Shown in pieces: positions 7,535-15,962 of a stretch of DNA of 42,085 nt; the stretch's first letter is position 1, and each line of letters opens with the position of its first letter. The translations under genes were made by a program, and so were the position numbers. Origin of the DNA: Flavobacterium sp. (GTDB lineage: Bacteria > Bacteroidota > Bacteroidia > Chitinophagales > Chitinophagaceae); contig JASGCX010000005.1 of NCBI GenBank assembly GCA_030053925.1, positions 1-42,085 on the forward strand, read 5' to 3'. The notes beneath the pieces were generated by a model. The model did not search any database. It saw only the letters and a program-made list of their open reading frames with translations, and had not been told where the DNA came from.

Positions 7535-10500
7535 ATGCGTACTCTAATTTTATTTTTTTTCATTTTTAACATTTTTTCTGCTGTAAAAACGGCTGCGCAA
7601 CGTGTATATACTACAAATTCGGTATTACAAACGGGCAATTTTTTAAAAATTGGCGTTACACAGGCAGGTATTTACAAAGTAGATATTGCATTTTTAAATA
7701 ACAACGGGTTATCGGGTGCAAATATTTCTTCAGCCGCTATAAAATTATATGGCAACGGCGGGCAAATGTTGAGCGAGAAAAATAATGGCTTCTACAACGA
7801 TGACTTAATTGAGAACGCCATTGAAGTAGTAGACGGTGGTGATGGCATTTTTAATAACAACGATTACTTTTTGTTTTACGCACCAGGACCAAACAGGTGG
7901 CTAGCAGATAGCACCAATAAATTATTTACCTACCAAAAAAATATTTACAGCGATACAGCTTATTATTTCATCACTATTGGTGGCAACGGCAAGCGCATTA
8001 ATACCAATAATTTTTTGGGCTTAGCCACACAAGCAGTTAGCATTTACAACTACCATTACCATTACGAAAATGATTTAGTAAATTTTTTAAACAGCGGTAA
8101 AGAATGGTATGGCGAAGAATTTAGCAATGTAAGTAGCAATAATTTAGTGAGAAGTTTTACCGTTGATGTTAATGGCTTGCCACTATCTGAACCAGTAAAT
8201 TTAATAACCAGTTTTGCAGGTAGAAGTGTGAATAGCAGTAGTACATTAACCCTAAAAGCTAATGGCAGTAATATTTCTACTATAACCATACCAAGCAACT
8301 CGGGTAATTTTTTAGATGTGTTTGCAGCAGAAGTTACTTCGCAAAATAGTTTTTTATCTACTGCGCCAAATGTCAATCTCAATATCAATTTTACCCCTGC
8401 CAATGCATCTGCACAAGCCTGGCTCAATTGGTTTGAAGTGCATTGCCGAACAGGAGTTATCATTCCATCAACTGGGCAATTGCTTTTTAGAGATTGGTTA
8501 AGTGTAGGCCCAAGTAATGTGGCCACTTTTACCATTAGCAACGCAACAAATAGCACTAGTGTTTGGGATGTTTCTAACATTTATCAACCACAAAAAATAA
8601 CAACAGTTTATGCCAATAATCAAGTAGCATTTACAAATGCTAGCCACACACTAAAAGAGTATATTGCTTTTAATAACACCAATTATTTTACACCAACAGC
8701 CATTGGTAAAATAGACAATCAAAACCTACATAATAGCAGCCCTGTTGACTATTTAATTATTACCCATACTACTCTTATTAATGAAGCAAAAAGGCTAGCA
8801 GTTTTTCATACACAGCAGCATGGCTACAAAGTAATGGTAGCAAGTACTGCACAAATTTTTAACGAGTTTGCAAGTGGTGCTAGCGACCCTACAGCCATTC
8901 GCAATTTTGTAAAAATGTATTACGACAAAGCAGGTGCAGATTCTACCAAAAGACCAAAGTATTTGCTACTATTTGGCAGTGCCTCATTTGACTATAAAAA
9001 TAGAATAGCTAATAATAACAACCTAGTACCTTGTTACGAAAATAATAACTCCATCAACCCGTTAGCTACTTATACATCGGATGACTTTTTTGGCTTGCTA
9101 GATGATGCAGATGACATTGCTAGCACAACCCCTGTAAGCCTACTAGATATTGGTATTGGCAGAATACCAGCAAGCACTATTGGCGAAGCCAAAATAATGG
9201 TTGACAAGATTATTAATTATCACAACAAGCAGTCATTAGGTGCATGGCGCAATACAGCCACATTTGTAGCAGATGATAAAGACAATAACACGCACTTAAA
9301 TGATGCTGAATTGATTTCTGCAAATGCGGCTGCGGTAAATGCAAACATCAACAAAAACAAAATTTACCTAGATGCTTTTAATGTAGTAAGCGGTAGCAGC
9401 GGCGCAAGATATCCCGACGTAAATACAGCAATCATTAATCAACTTTTTAGTGGCACTTTATTGTTTAACTATACAGGCCATGGCGGTTACCAACGCCTAG
9501 CCGATGAAGCTATATTTGATCAAGATGTTTTAAGCAAAATATCTAACGCTAACAAGCTGCCTTTATTTATTACTGCAACCTGCGATTTTGCTCCTTACGA
9601 CGATCCTACAAAAACATCTATTGGTGGCCAATTATTAACCCAAAACAATAACGGTGCAATTGCTTTAATGACAACCACTCGCCTTGTATTTGCATTTAGC
9701 AATAAAATCATCAACAACAATTATTTAACCATTGCGCTACAGCCAGATGCAACGGGTAAATATTTAACACTTGGCGAAGCGGTAAAACGTGCCAAAAACT
9801 TCACTTATCAAACATTTGCAGATATTACCAATAATAGAAAATTTACGCTACTTGGCGACCCCGCCATGCGCTTGGCTTTTCCAGAAAATAAGTTGCTAAT
9901 TACTACCATTAACAACCAACCAATTACCAACGCCGATACATTGAAAGCCCTTACTAAATACACATTTGGCGGCTTAGTTACCAATGCAAACGGCAATGCT
10001 TTAAGTAATTTTAATGGCACTGTAAATGCAGTTGTTTTTGACAAGCCGCAAACCATTACTACAAAAGGTAACAACCCAGCTAGCCCTGTTACTAGTTTTA
10101 GCCAACAAGCAAATTTTTTATACAAAGGCAAGGCAACCGTTAGCAATGGCAATTTTTATTTTTCGTGCATTATACCTAAAGACATTAATTACCAAGTAGG
10201 CCAAGGCAAAATAAGCCTATATGCAGATGATGGCAATACAATAGATGCGGCAGGCTATAACGCTAGTTTTTACATTGGCGGTAGCAGTAATACTAGCTTT
10301 AGCGATAAAGATGGCCCTACCGTAAAAGCCTACCTAAACGATGATAAGTTTGTAAATGGTGGTTTAACAAATGAGACACCTATTTTACTACTTAAACTAA
10401 AAGATTCTTCGGGCATTAATACCGTAGGCACAGGTATTGGCCATGATATAACCGCTATTGTAGATGGTGATGAAAAAAACAGTATCAAGCTGAATGATTA

Positions 10501-10963
10501 CTACGAAGCAGCTTTGAATAATTTTCAAGAAGGGCAAATTAGGTACCAACTTGCCACATTAAGCGAAGGCTTGCATACGCTAAAAATTAAAGCTTGGGAT
10601 GTTTTTAATAACTCAAGCGAAATAATTATAGAATTTACTGTGGCCAAAAAACAGCAATTGCAAATTAGTCACGTTTATAATTATCCAAACCCCTTTACCA
10701 GTAAAACCACTTTTTGGTTTGAGCATAATAAACCAGGCGAAAATTTGAATGTTTTAATCAACATTTTTAGTGTTACAGGCAAACTAGTACACCAAATAAA
10801 AAGCACCATAAATACAGTAGGAAATAGAAGCGCAGAAATAGAATGGGACGGAAAAGATAATTTTAGCAGCGAAAAAATTGGTAGAGGTGTCTATATCTAT
10901 CGTATTATTGTAACTTCAAACAGTGGCAAAGCAGAATCAACCCAAAAATTATATCTTCTTTAA
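7535..10963 (+). CDS. porU: Type IX secretion system sortase PorU
   Basis: PorU is the outer-membrane C25-family cysteine protease that cuts the C-terminal signal of type IX cargo and attaches it to anionic LPS. The 1142 residues start with a signal peptide ending at about AAQR. The gingipain-like catalytic domain lies in the middle: H649 in NYTGHGG and C683 in ITATCDFAPYDD form the expected dyad. The C-terminal part (VYNYPNPF, then ISVTGKLV, then W-DGKD and GVYIYRI) is the FlgD-like beta sandwich typical of PorU. Length is normal. porV follows after 105 bp, and gldJ is divergent, which together make a compact type IX locus. Confidence 0.95.
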   Translation: MRTLILFFFIFNIFSAVKTAAQRVYTTNSVLQTGNFLKIGVTQAGIYKVDIAFLNNNGLSGANISSAAIKLYGNGGQMLSEKNNGFYNDDLIENAIEVVDGGDGIFNNNDYFLFYAPGPNRWLADSTNKLFTYQKNIYSDTAYYFITIGGNGKRINTNNFLGLATQAVSIYNYHYHYENDLVNFLNSGKEWYGEEFSNVSSNNLVRSFTVDVNGLPLSEPVNLITSFAGRSVNSSSTLTLKANGSNISTITIPSNSGNFLDVFAAEVTSQNSFLSTAPNVNLNINFTPANASAQAWLNWFEVHCRTGVIIPSTGQLLFRDWLSVGPSNVATFTISNATNSTSVWDVSNIYQPQKITTVYANNQVAFTNASHTLKEYIAFNNTNYFTPTAIGKIDNQNLHNSSPVDYLIITHTTLINEAKRLAVFHTQQHGYKVMVASTAQIFNEFASGASDPTAIRNFVKMYYDKAGADSTKRPKYLLLFGSASFDYKNRIANNNNLVPCYENNNSINPLATYTSDDFFGLLDDADDIASTTPVSLLDIGIGRIPASTIGEAKIMVDKIINYHNKQSLGAWRNTATFVADDKDNNTHLNDAELISANAAAVNANINKNKIYLDAFNVVSGSSGARYPDVNTAIINQLFSGTLLFNYTGHGGYQRLADEAIFDQDVLSKISNANKLPLFITATCDFAPYDDPTKTSIGGQLLTQNNNGAIALMTTTRLVFAFSNKIINNNYLTIALQPDATGKYLTLGEAVKRAKNFTYQTFADITNNRKFTLLGDPAMRLAFPENKLLITTINNQPITNADTLKALTKYTFGGLVTNANGNALSNFNGTVNAVVFDKPQTITTKGNNPASPVTSFSQQANFLYKGKATVSNGNFYFSCIIPKDINYQVGQGKISLYADDGNTIDAAGYNASFYIGGSSNTSFSDKDGPTVKAYLNDDKFVNGGLTNETPILLLKLKDSSGINTVGTGIGHDITAIVDGDEKNSIKLNDYYEAALNNFQEGQIRYQLATLSEGLHTLKIKAWDVFNNSSEIIIEFTVAKKQQLQISHVYNYPNPFTSKTTFWFEHNKPGENLNVLINIFSVTGKLVHQIKSTINTVGNRSAEIEWDGKDNFSSEKIGRGVYIYRIIVTSNSGKAESTQKLYLL

Positions 10964-11068
10964 ATAGTGTTAATGGCGTAATTTATACCTAATTTGATTA
11001 CATTTAAAAGCAGTATTGCTAGCATGTAATTATTTTTTTATTTTAATACTATAAATTTAATCAGTTAG

Positions 11069-12235
11069 ATGAAAACTATCTCACTTAGAAAACTACTTTT
11101 CTTATTAGTAGCTTCTTTATCAATTGTTTTAGCCAAAGCTCAAAATGATCCTACGTTAAACGTTGTTAGTTCAGCCGTACCTTTTCTTCGTATTTCACCC
11201 GATGCAAGAGCTGGTGGCATGGGTGATGTAGGCATTGCAACCACACCTGATGCAAATGCAGGTTATTGGAATTTGGCAAAAACACCGTTTAACAAAGCAA
11301 AATCTGGCGTGAGTTTTACTTATACACCTTGGCTTAAAGATCTTGGCTTAAATGATGTGTACTTAGCTAGCGGTACCGGCTATTATAAATTAGATGATAA
11401 CCAAGCGTTTTCGGCTACACTGCGATATTTTAGCCTTGGCAATATTGAATTTACCGACTTTGCAGGTAATACTTTAAACAGCTTTCGTCCAAGAGAATTG
11501 GGGGTTGATGTTGGCTATTCTAGAAAATTAAAAGAAAACTTAAGCTTAGGTGCTGCATTCAGATACATAAGTAGTAGCCTAGCAAATGGTACTTTTAGCG
11601 GTGTTACTTACAAAACTGGTACTGCTATTGCATTAGATGTTTCGTTATTTCACGATGGTACTACCAAAGAAGGCGGTGGCTTTAATTATGGTATTGTATT
11701 ATCAAACCTAGGTTCAAAAATTGGCTACACAAACGATGCCAATAACAAAGACTACATACCCGCAAATTTGGGTATTGGTTTAGCCTACACAACGGTATTT
11801 GACGAAATCAATAAAGTAACTTTTGCACTAGATGCAAACAGATTACTAGTACCCACACCACCTTTAGCTACGGGCAATACTATTATTGATGAAGCATCGC
11901 TTGCAGAATATAGAAACAAAAGCGTTATTAGTAGCTATTTTTCATCGTTTGGCGATGCGGGTAGTTTTACAAACGAGTTAAAAAAGTTTCAGGTATCGCT
12001 TGGTGCAGAATATGTTTACAACGAGCAATTTGCACTTCGTGCAGGTTATTTTTACGAAAATATAAGCCAAGGCAACCGTAAATATTTCACATTTGGAGCA
12101 GGGTTAAAGTACAATGTTATTGGTATTAATTTTTCGTACTTGGTACCTTCGGGCCAAGGCGTTACACGTAATCCATTATCAAATACATTACGTTTTGGTA
12201 TTAGCTTCGATTTAGATGGCAATTCAGAGAATTAA
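11069..12235 (+). CDS. porV: Type IX secretion outer-membrane protein PorV (LptO)
   Basis: PorV is a FadL-like beta barrel that shuttles type IX substrates from the translocon to PorU. The protein has 388 residues, with a signal peptide ending LAKAQ. The first mature part, PFLRISPDARAGGMGDVGIATTPDANAGYWN, is the PorV hallmark plug region. Alternating beta strands run to an aromatic-containing C-terminal strand, LRFGISFDLD. It follows porU, its functional partner. A long hairpin at 12259-12310 separates it from ispF. Confidence 0.95.
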   Translation: MKTISLRKLLFLLVASLSIVLAKAQNDPTLNVVSSAVPFLRISPDARAGGMGDVGIATTPDANAGYWNLAKTPFNKAKSGVSFTYTPWLKDLGLNDVYLASGTGYYKLDDNQAFSATLRYFSLGNIEFTDFAGNTLNSFRPRELGVDVGYSRKLKENLSLGAAFRYISSSLANGTFSGVTYKTGTAIALDVSLFHDGTTKEGGGFNYGIVLSNLGSKIGYTNDANNKDYIPANLGIGLAYTTVFDEINKVTFALDANRLLVPTPPLATGNTIIDEASLAEYRNKSVISSYFSSFGDAGSFTNELKKFQVSLGAEYVYNEQFALRAGYFYENISQGNRKYFTFGAGLKYNVIGINFSYLVPSGQGVTRNPLSNTLRFGISFDLDGNSEN

Positions 12236-12258
12236 GTAGTCAAAAAAAATAAATAAAT

Positions 12259-12310
12259 TAAACCAATTGGCTGTTTCATGCTTAAAAGCTGGTGACAGCC
12301 AATTGGTTTA
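12259..12310. terminator. Long hairpin between porV and ispF
   Basis: A 16-bp perfect stem (TAAACCAATTGGCTGT with ACAGCCAATTGGTTTA) around a 20-base loop. On the plus strand no clear T-run follows (AAAACATG), while an A-rich stretch precedes it. It may end porV transcripts, mark processing, or be read from the other strand. Confidence 0.5.
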
Positions 12311-12324
12311 AAACATGTATTATT

Positions 12325-12804
12325 ATGAGAATAGGATTTGGTGTAGACTTTCATCAGCTTGTAGAAGGTAGAGATTTATGGATTGGCGGCATTAAAATTC
12401 CTCATACAAAAGGTGCACTTGGCCACAGCGATGCAGATGTGTTGCTACATGCTATTTGCGATGCGATGTTAGGCGCAGCATGTATGGGCGATATTGGTGT
12501 TCATTTTCCGGATACATCCGCAGATTTTAAGGATATTGATAGCAAAATTTTATTGAAGAAAAGCTACGATTTAATAACAGCAGAAGGCTATGAAATAGAA
12601 AATATAGACGCATCACTTTGCTTAGAAACACCAAAAATAAAGCCATACATTGCACAAATGCAGGCAACCATTGCTAACATTTTAAATCTTACTGTAAAAG
12701 ATATTTCAATTAAAGCAACTACTACCGAGAAGATGGGATTTGTGGGTAGACAAGAGGGGTTGACTGCGTATGCAAGTATTTTATTAAAAAATGCTTTGTC
12801 CTAA
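12325..12804 (+). CDS. ispF: 2-C-methyl-D-erythritol 2,4-cyclodiphosphate synthase
   Basis: IspF cyclises CDP-methylerythritol 2-phosphate in the MEP isoprenoid pathway. From the ATG at 12325 it has 159 residues, the family length. The zinc ligands are present: D8 and H10 in GVDFHQL, and H42 in DVLLHAICD. GHSDADVL, IGVHFPD and the C-terminal IKATTTEKMGFVGRQEG are all typical. A frame starting at GTG 12292 lies inside the hairpin and is not used. The gene starts just after that hairpin and reads alone; the next gene follows after at least 60 bp. Confidence 0.96.
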   Translation: MRIGFGVDFHQLVEGRDLWIGGIKIPHTKGALGHSDADVLLHAICDAMLGAACMGDIGVHFPDTSADFKDIDSKILLKKSYDLITAEGYEIENIDASLCLETPKIKPYIAQMQATIANILNLTVKDISIKATTTEKMGFVGRQEGLTAYASILLKNALS

Positions 12805-12809
12805 ATAAT

Positions 12810-12828
12810 ACACAAACTTTGTTTGTGT
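12810..12828. terminator. Short hairpin after ispF
   Basis: ACACAAAC and GTTTGTGT form an 8-bp stem with a TTT loop, six bases after the ispF stop. No T-run follows, so termination is uncertain. Confidence 0.35.
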
Positions 12829-12869
12829 CACATAATTTGGCTACTTTTGAACAATATAATTCTAAAAGC

Positions 12870-13595
12870 ATGCTAACTAAAGTTACTTCTAGTATATCTA
12901 TTATGGACAAGACTTTTAAGTCTATTAAGAATACATTTATACTGCCAATGAATTATGAATATCTTAGAGAGAAAGGCAATATAATTAATACCAATTTTAC
13001 GAAAAAACTTTTCGATATACTATTCTCAATGGTTTTAATGGTTTTGGTATTTAGTTGGTTGTTTCCTATCATAGCTTTAATCATCAAACTAACATCAAAA
13101 GGTCCTGTTTTCTTTCTACAAGATAGACACGGTGTGGGTAATGAAGTTTTTAAATGCATCAAGTTTCGTACAATGAAAACCGATTGTGAGCATTTAGACG
13201 AAAATGGTAAATTTAAACAAGCCCGTGTAAACGATGATCGTATCACTAAAATAGGCGCATTTTTAAGAAAAACAAGCTTAGATGAATTACCACAGTTTAT
13301 TAACGTATTAAAAGGCGATATGTCAATTGTAGGTCCAAGACCTCACGCAATTTTAATGAATGAAGAAGTAGAACAGCATATTGATGAATATAACCTAAGA
13401 CACCTTGTGAAACCTGGCATTACTGGTTTAGCGCAAGTAAATGGTAATAGGGGTGAAACTAAAGAAATAGAGATGTTGCAATCGAGAGTTGACTACGATT
13501 TAAGATACATTGAGGTTTGGAATAACACGCTTGACTTTCACATTGTAATTAAGACAGCGAAAAACTTGATAGTTGGCGAAGAGAACGCTTTTTAA
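12870..13595 (+). CDS. Initiating sugar transferase (WcaJ/EpsL-type polyprenyl-phosphate glycosylphosphotransferase)
   Basis: It transfers a sugar phosphate from a nucleotide sugar to undecaprenyl phosphate, starting an exopolysaccharide or glycan repeat at the inner membrane. There is one N-terminal membrane hairpin (LFDILFSMVLMVLVFSWLFP) and then the family's catalytic core: GPVFFLQDRHGVG, KCIKFRTMKTD, RKTSLDELPQF, KGDMSIVGPRP and PGITGLAQVNG. It is a short form (about 240 residues) without the N-terminal four-helix part of WcaJ. The start is unclear: ATGs at 12870 and 12903 are both usable, and the frame extends to a TTG in a hairpin at 12819. It converges, with a 4-bp overlap, on the exosortase pair, which suggests a surface-glycan role. 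Confidence 0.88.
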   Translation: MLTKVTSSISIMDKTFKSIKNTFILPMNYEYLREKGNIINTNFTKKLFDILFSMVLMVLVFSWLFPIIALIIKLTSKGPVFFLQDRHGVGNEVFKCIKFRTMKTDCEHLDENGKFKQARVNDDRITKIGAFLRKTSLDELPQFINVLKGDMSIVGPRPHAILMNEEVEQHIDEYNLRHLVKPGITGLAQVNGNRGETKEIEMLQSRVDYDLRYIEVWNNTLDFHIVIKTAKNLIVGEENAF

Positions 13596-14002
13596 GCACT
13601 CTTTTTTTTGGTCAGCTTTGTATAAATTATCAACAGCAATACATAAATAATTGGGCTAAAAAGCATCTGCTTTACAGACATAAATCTAAACTGCCCATTG
13701 TAACTATATTTGTAAATAAAGGCCTCAACAAAGGCAGCAATTAGCAAAAAAGCAATAGTTAAAATATAGGTAGCTTTCCAAATAGTTAGAGGCCATTTCT
13801 GTTGCAGATTTCTTAGGCCGAAATATCCTATAAAACCTACAGTTGTCACAATTCCCACCTCAAAAAAATTCTTAAAATCAGTAGTATTAGTTTGATAAGA
13901 TGGCTTATCGGAATACATTTGATTAACTATTGCAGGAACAGCTATTATAAGTAATAATGCAAGCCCTTGAGGTTGCAATAAAAAAGGTTTATTCTGTCTC
14001 AT
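13592..14002 (-). CDS. Exosortase-associated membrane protein
   Basis: A 136-residue protein with four predicted membrane helices (GLALLLIIAVPAIV, FFEVGIVTTVGFIGYFGL, TYILTIAFLLIAAFVEAFIY and MLFSPIIYVLLLIIYTKL) and a Lys-rich end. The ATG overlaps the end of the exosortase gene by 14 bp, so the two are translationally coupled. Small membrane proteins in this position are known next to Bacteroidota exosortases (I recall the name XrtX-associated membrane protein). Function unknown. No catalytic residues are visible. The last 4 bases overlap the end of the convergent sugar transferase. Confidence 0.6.
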   Translation of the reverse strand: MRQNKPFLLQPQGLALLLIIAVPAIVNQMYSDKPSYQTNTTDFKNFFEVGIVTTVGFIGYFGLRNLQQKWPLTIWKATYILTIAFLLIAAFVEAFIYKYSYNGQFRFMSVKQMLFSPIIYVLLLIIYTKLTKKKSA

Positions 14003-14567
14003 TATTCATACTCTTGTTTATGTAAAGTGCCCAACCAGCAAAAATGGCTATATATACCACCATTGCAAATAAATAGTGGTGCGCAAAATCTACGTATAAA
14101 CTTCCGTTCATATTTAGTATTGTCAACACAACACAACGTGCTATATTTAATACATAAATACCTAGTGTACCAAGCCCTATAAATAGTAACATTCTTTTCC
14201 AGTTACTAGGTAAGCAGATGATAAACAACATATACAATATATATAACTCTAGCGCATTACACGGATCCAAAATAGTGATAATTCTCTTGGCATCACCCCT
14301 AATGGTTATACCATAAAAATCGGCACTTGACCGCACAACAACTTCTGTACTAGTAAAATGTATTTTCGGATATATTAGTTGTAGCATTTGCTGCACATTA
14401 GTAGCAGTTTGCTGCGTTAATGGTACATCAAAAAAACGATGTGGCTTTATGTACAAATGGTAGGCAAGTTTCCAAATAAGAAAGCAAAGCAAGGCTTTTA
14501 AAAGAAAACTTCTCACAGCACTAGGTATATCTTGCCAATACTTTTTTAAGATGCTAATATTTGGCAT
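13989..14567 (-). CDS. Exosortase-family protein (Bacteroidota XrtX/XrtF-like)
   Basis: Exosortases are multi-pass inner-membrane cysteine transpeptidases that process C-terminal tails of exported proteins, usually alongside exopolysaccharide genes. The 192-residue form starts at ATG 14567 or the adjacent ATG 14570; the TTG at 14630 would overlap dut and is unlikely. Catalytic residues fit: C103 in DPCNALELY, R144 in NIARCVVLTILN, and H163/H164 in DFAHHYLFAMVVY. Hydrophobic helices surround them. Neighbours are a small membrane partner and an initiating sugar transferase. No candidate substrate with a sorting tail was recognised in the window. The subtype is by recall. Confidence 0.75.
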   Translation of the reverse strand: MPNISILKKYWQDIPSAVRSFLLKALLCFLIWKLAYHLYIKPHRFFDVPLTQQTATNVQQMLQLIYPKIHFTSTEVVVRSSADFYGITIRGDAKRIITILDPCNALELYILYMLFIICLPSNWKRMLLFIGLGTLGIYVLNIARCVVLTILNMNGSLYVDFAHHYLFAMVVYIAIFAGWALYINKSMNNETE

Positions 14568-14587
14568 CATGTTATATAAATTTCGTT

Positions 14588-14614
14588 CAAATATAGTGTG
14601 TAATACATTTTCAA
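14588..14614 (-). promoter_or_regulatory. Promoter for the exosortase operon
   Basis: On the minus strand TATATTTG (14588-14595) matches TAnnTTTG, and a TTG lies 16 bases upstream (14612-14614). The -7 box ends 17 or 20 bases before the two candidate ATGs. It supports the start near 14567 rather than 14630. Confidence 0.5.
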
Positions 14615-14617
14615 ACT

Positions 14618-14625
14618 TACTTTTG
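14618..14625 (+). promoter_or_regulatory. -7 element abutting the dut start
   Basis: TACTTTTG matches TAnnTTTG and ends 4 bases before the dut ATG, so the transcript should start at or next to the start codon. No -33 TTG is present at the standard distance. Confidence 0.4.
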
Positions 14626-14629
14626 CCCA

Positions 14630-15070
14630 ATGCAACTAAAAGTACCTATTATAAATACCTCTACCAACTACCTGCCAGTATATGCTACAAGTGGTTCATC
14701 GGGCATAGATATAAGCGCATTTATTACCGCCGCTATACAACTTGCACCTTTAGAAAGAACCTTAGTAGCTACTGGTTTATTTTTAGAAATTCCTGAAGGG
14801 TACGAAGCACAAATAAGACCAAGAAGTGGGCTTGCTTTAAAACAAGGTATTACTTGCTTAAATACACCAGGTACAATTGATGCCGACTATAGAGGCGAAA
14901 TAAAAGTAATACTCATTAATTTATCAAACGAAATACAAACCATTAATAACGGCGATAGAATTGCTCAAATGGTATTTCAAAAAGTAGAACAGGTAGAACT
15001 AGTATTGGTTGAAAATATTAACGAAACAGTAAGAGGTGTTGGCGGTTTTGGTAGCACTGGAAAACAATAA
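14630..15070 (+). CDS. dut: dUTP diphosphatase
   Basis: Dut hydrolyses dUTP to dUMP, keeping uracil out of DNA and feeding thymidylate synthesis. The 146-residue protein shows all five trimeric dUTPase motifs in order: SGIDISAF (1), [12 protein letters not shown] (2), [20 protein letters not shown] (3), GDRIAQMVF (4), and the C-terminal [10 protein letters not shown] loop (5). The start at 14630 is the only sensible one and gives a typical N-terminus. DUF4292 follows 9 bp later and EnvC soon after; the group reads as one operon. Confidence 0.97.
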   Translation: MQLKVPIINTSTNYLPVYATSGSSGIDISAFITAAIQLAPLERTLVATGLFLEIPEGYEAQIRPRSGLALKQGITCLNTPGTIDADYRGEIKVILINLSNEIQTINNGDRIAQMVFQKVEQVELVLVENINETVRGVGGFGSTGKQ

Positions 15071-15079
15071 CTTCGCATC

Positions 15080-15898
15080 ATGAAATATTTACTAGCTGTA
15101 GCAACTATTGCCACACTTGCATTTGCTTGCAAACCTGTAAAAAAGGTACAAATTATTAATGCTGCAATTAGCAAAAAAGATACCATACAAACAATTGTAA
15201 TAAAAGAAGCCGAAAAAGTAGATTCATCGGCAATTGTGAGAGATATTATGAGTAAAGTAGTAAAGAAAAAAATTGACTTTACCACTTTTAATGCTAAAAT
15301 AAAAGTTGACTACGAGGGGCAAGAAACTAGCCAAAAAGTTACTTGCCACTTAAGTATTAAAAAAGATAGTGCCATATTTGCAACAATATCTGTACCGCCT
15401 ATTGGTGTAGTAATGAAGGTTTTGGTAACTAACGATAGTGTTTTTTTAATAAACACTCGAAAGAATACCATTCAAAAACGTTCATTTGCCTATTTGCAAG
15501 AATCTACACAAATACCTTTTGATTTTTATACGCTACAAGATGTTTTAGTGGGTAATCCTATTTTTATTACATCAAATATTGTTTCGTACAAAGCCACAGA
15601 CAAACAGCTTTTGGTAAATATGGCGGGCAAAGTATTTAAACATTTAATAACCTTAGATAATGAAGATTTTAAGCCCACACATAGCAAACTTGACGATGTA
15701 GACCCTTTGCAAAACAGAACATGTGACATCACATTTAGTGAGTATGCCTTTAAAGATGGATTGCATTTTGCCACGTACAGAAGTATTTCTGTTTCGCAAA
15801 AATCTAAATTAGATATTTACTTAGATTTTAAAGATTATAAGTTTAATGAACCGTTAAAATATATGTTTTTGGTATCTAAAAATTACAAACGGCTATAA
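15080..15898 (+). CDS. DUF4292 lipoprotein
   Basis: A 272-residue protein with a lipoprotein leader (LAFAC, Cys at residue 17). The mature part (FTTFNAKIKVDYEGQ, then LSIKKDSAIFATISVPPIGVVMKVLVTNDSVFLIN, and a closing F-x-x-Y-K-F segment) fits DUF4292, a Bacteroidota family with a LolA/LolB-like beta fold. A role in outer-membrane lipoprotein or lipid handling is plausible by fold but unproven. It sits between dut and an EnvC-like gene, a grouping I recall from related genomes. Confidence 0.75.
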   Translation: MKYLLAVATIATLAFACKPVKKVQIINAAISKKDTIQTIVIKEAEKVDSSAIVRDIMSKVVKKKIDFTTFNAKIKVDYEGQETSQKVTCHLSIKKDSAIFATISVPPIGVVMKVLVTNDSVFLINTRKNTIQKRSFAYLQESTQIPFDFYTLQDVLVGNPIFITSNIVSYKATDKQLLVNMAGKVFKHLITLDNEDFKPTHSKLDDVDPLQNRTCDITFSEYAFKDGLHFATYRSISVSQKSKLDIYLDFKDYKFNEPLKYMFLVSKNYKRL

Positions 15899-15962
15899 TT
15901 TATTTTCCTTCGTTATGGTTTTAGAAATTTACCCTTGTTTTACGCTTTAAATGTTAAGTTGA

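Noticed and set aside
8062-8580. Long minus-strand frame inside porU
   Set aside because: It is a shadow of the porU codons; the opposite frame carries clear PorU sequence.
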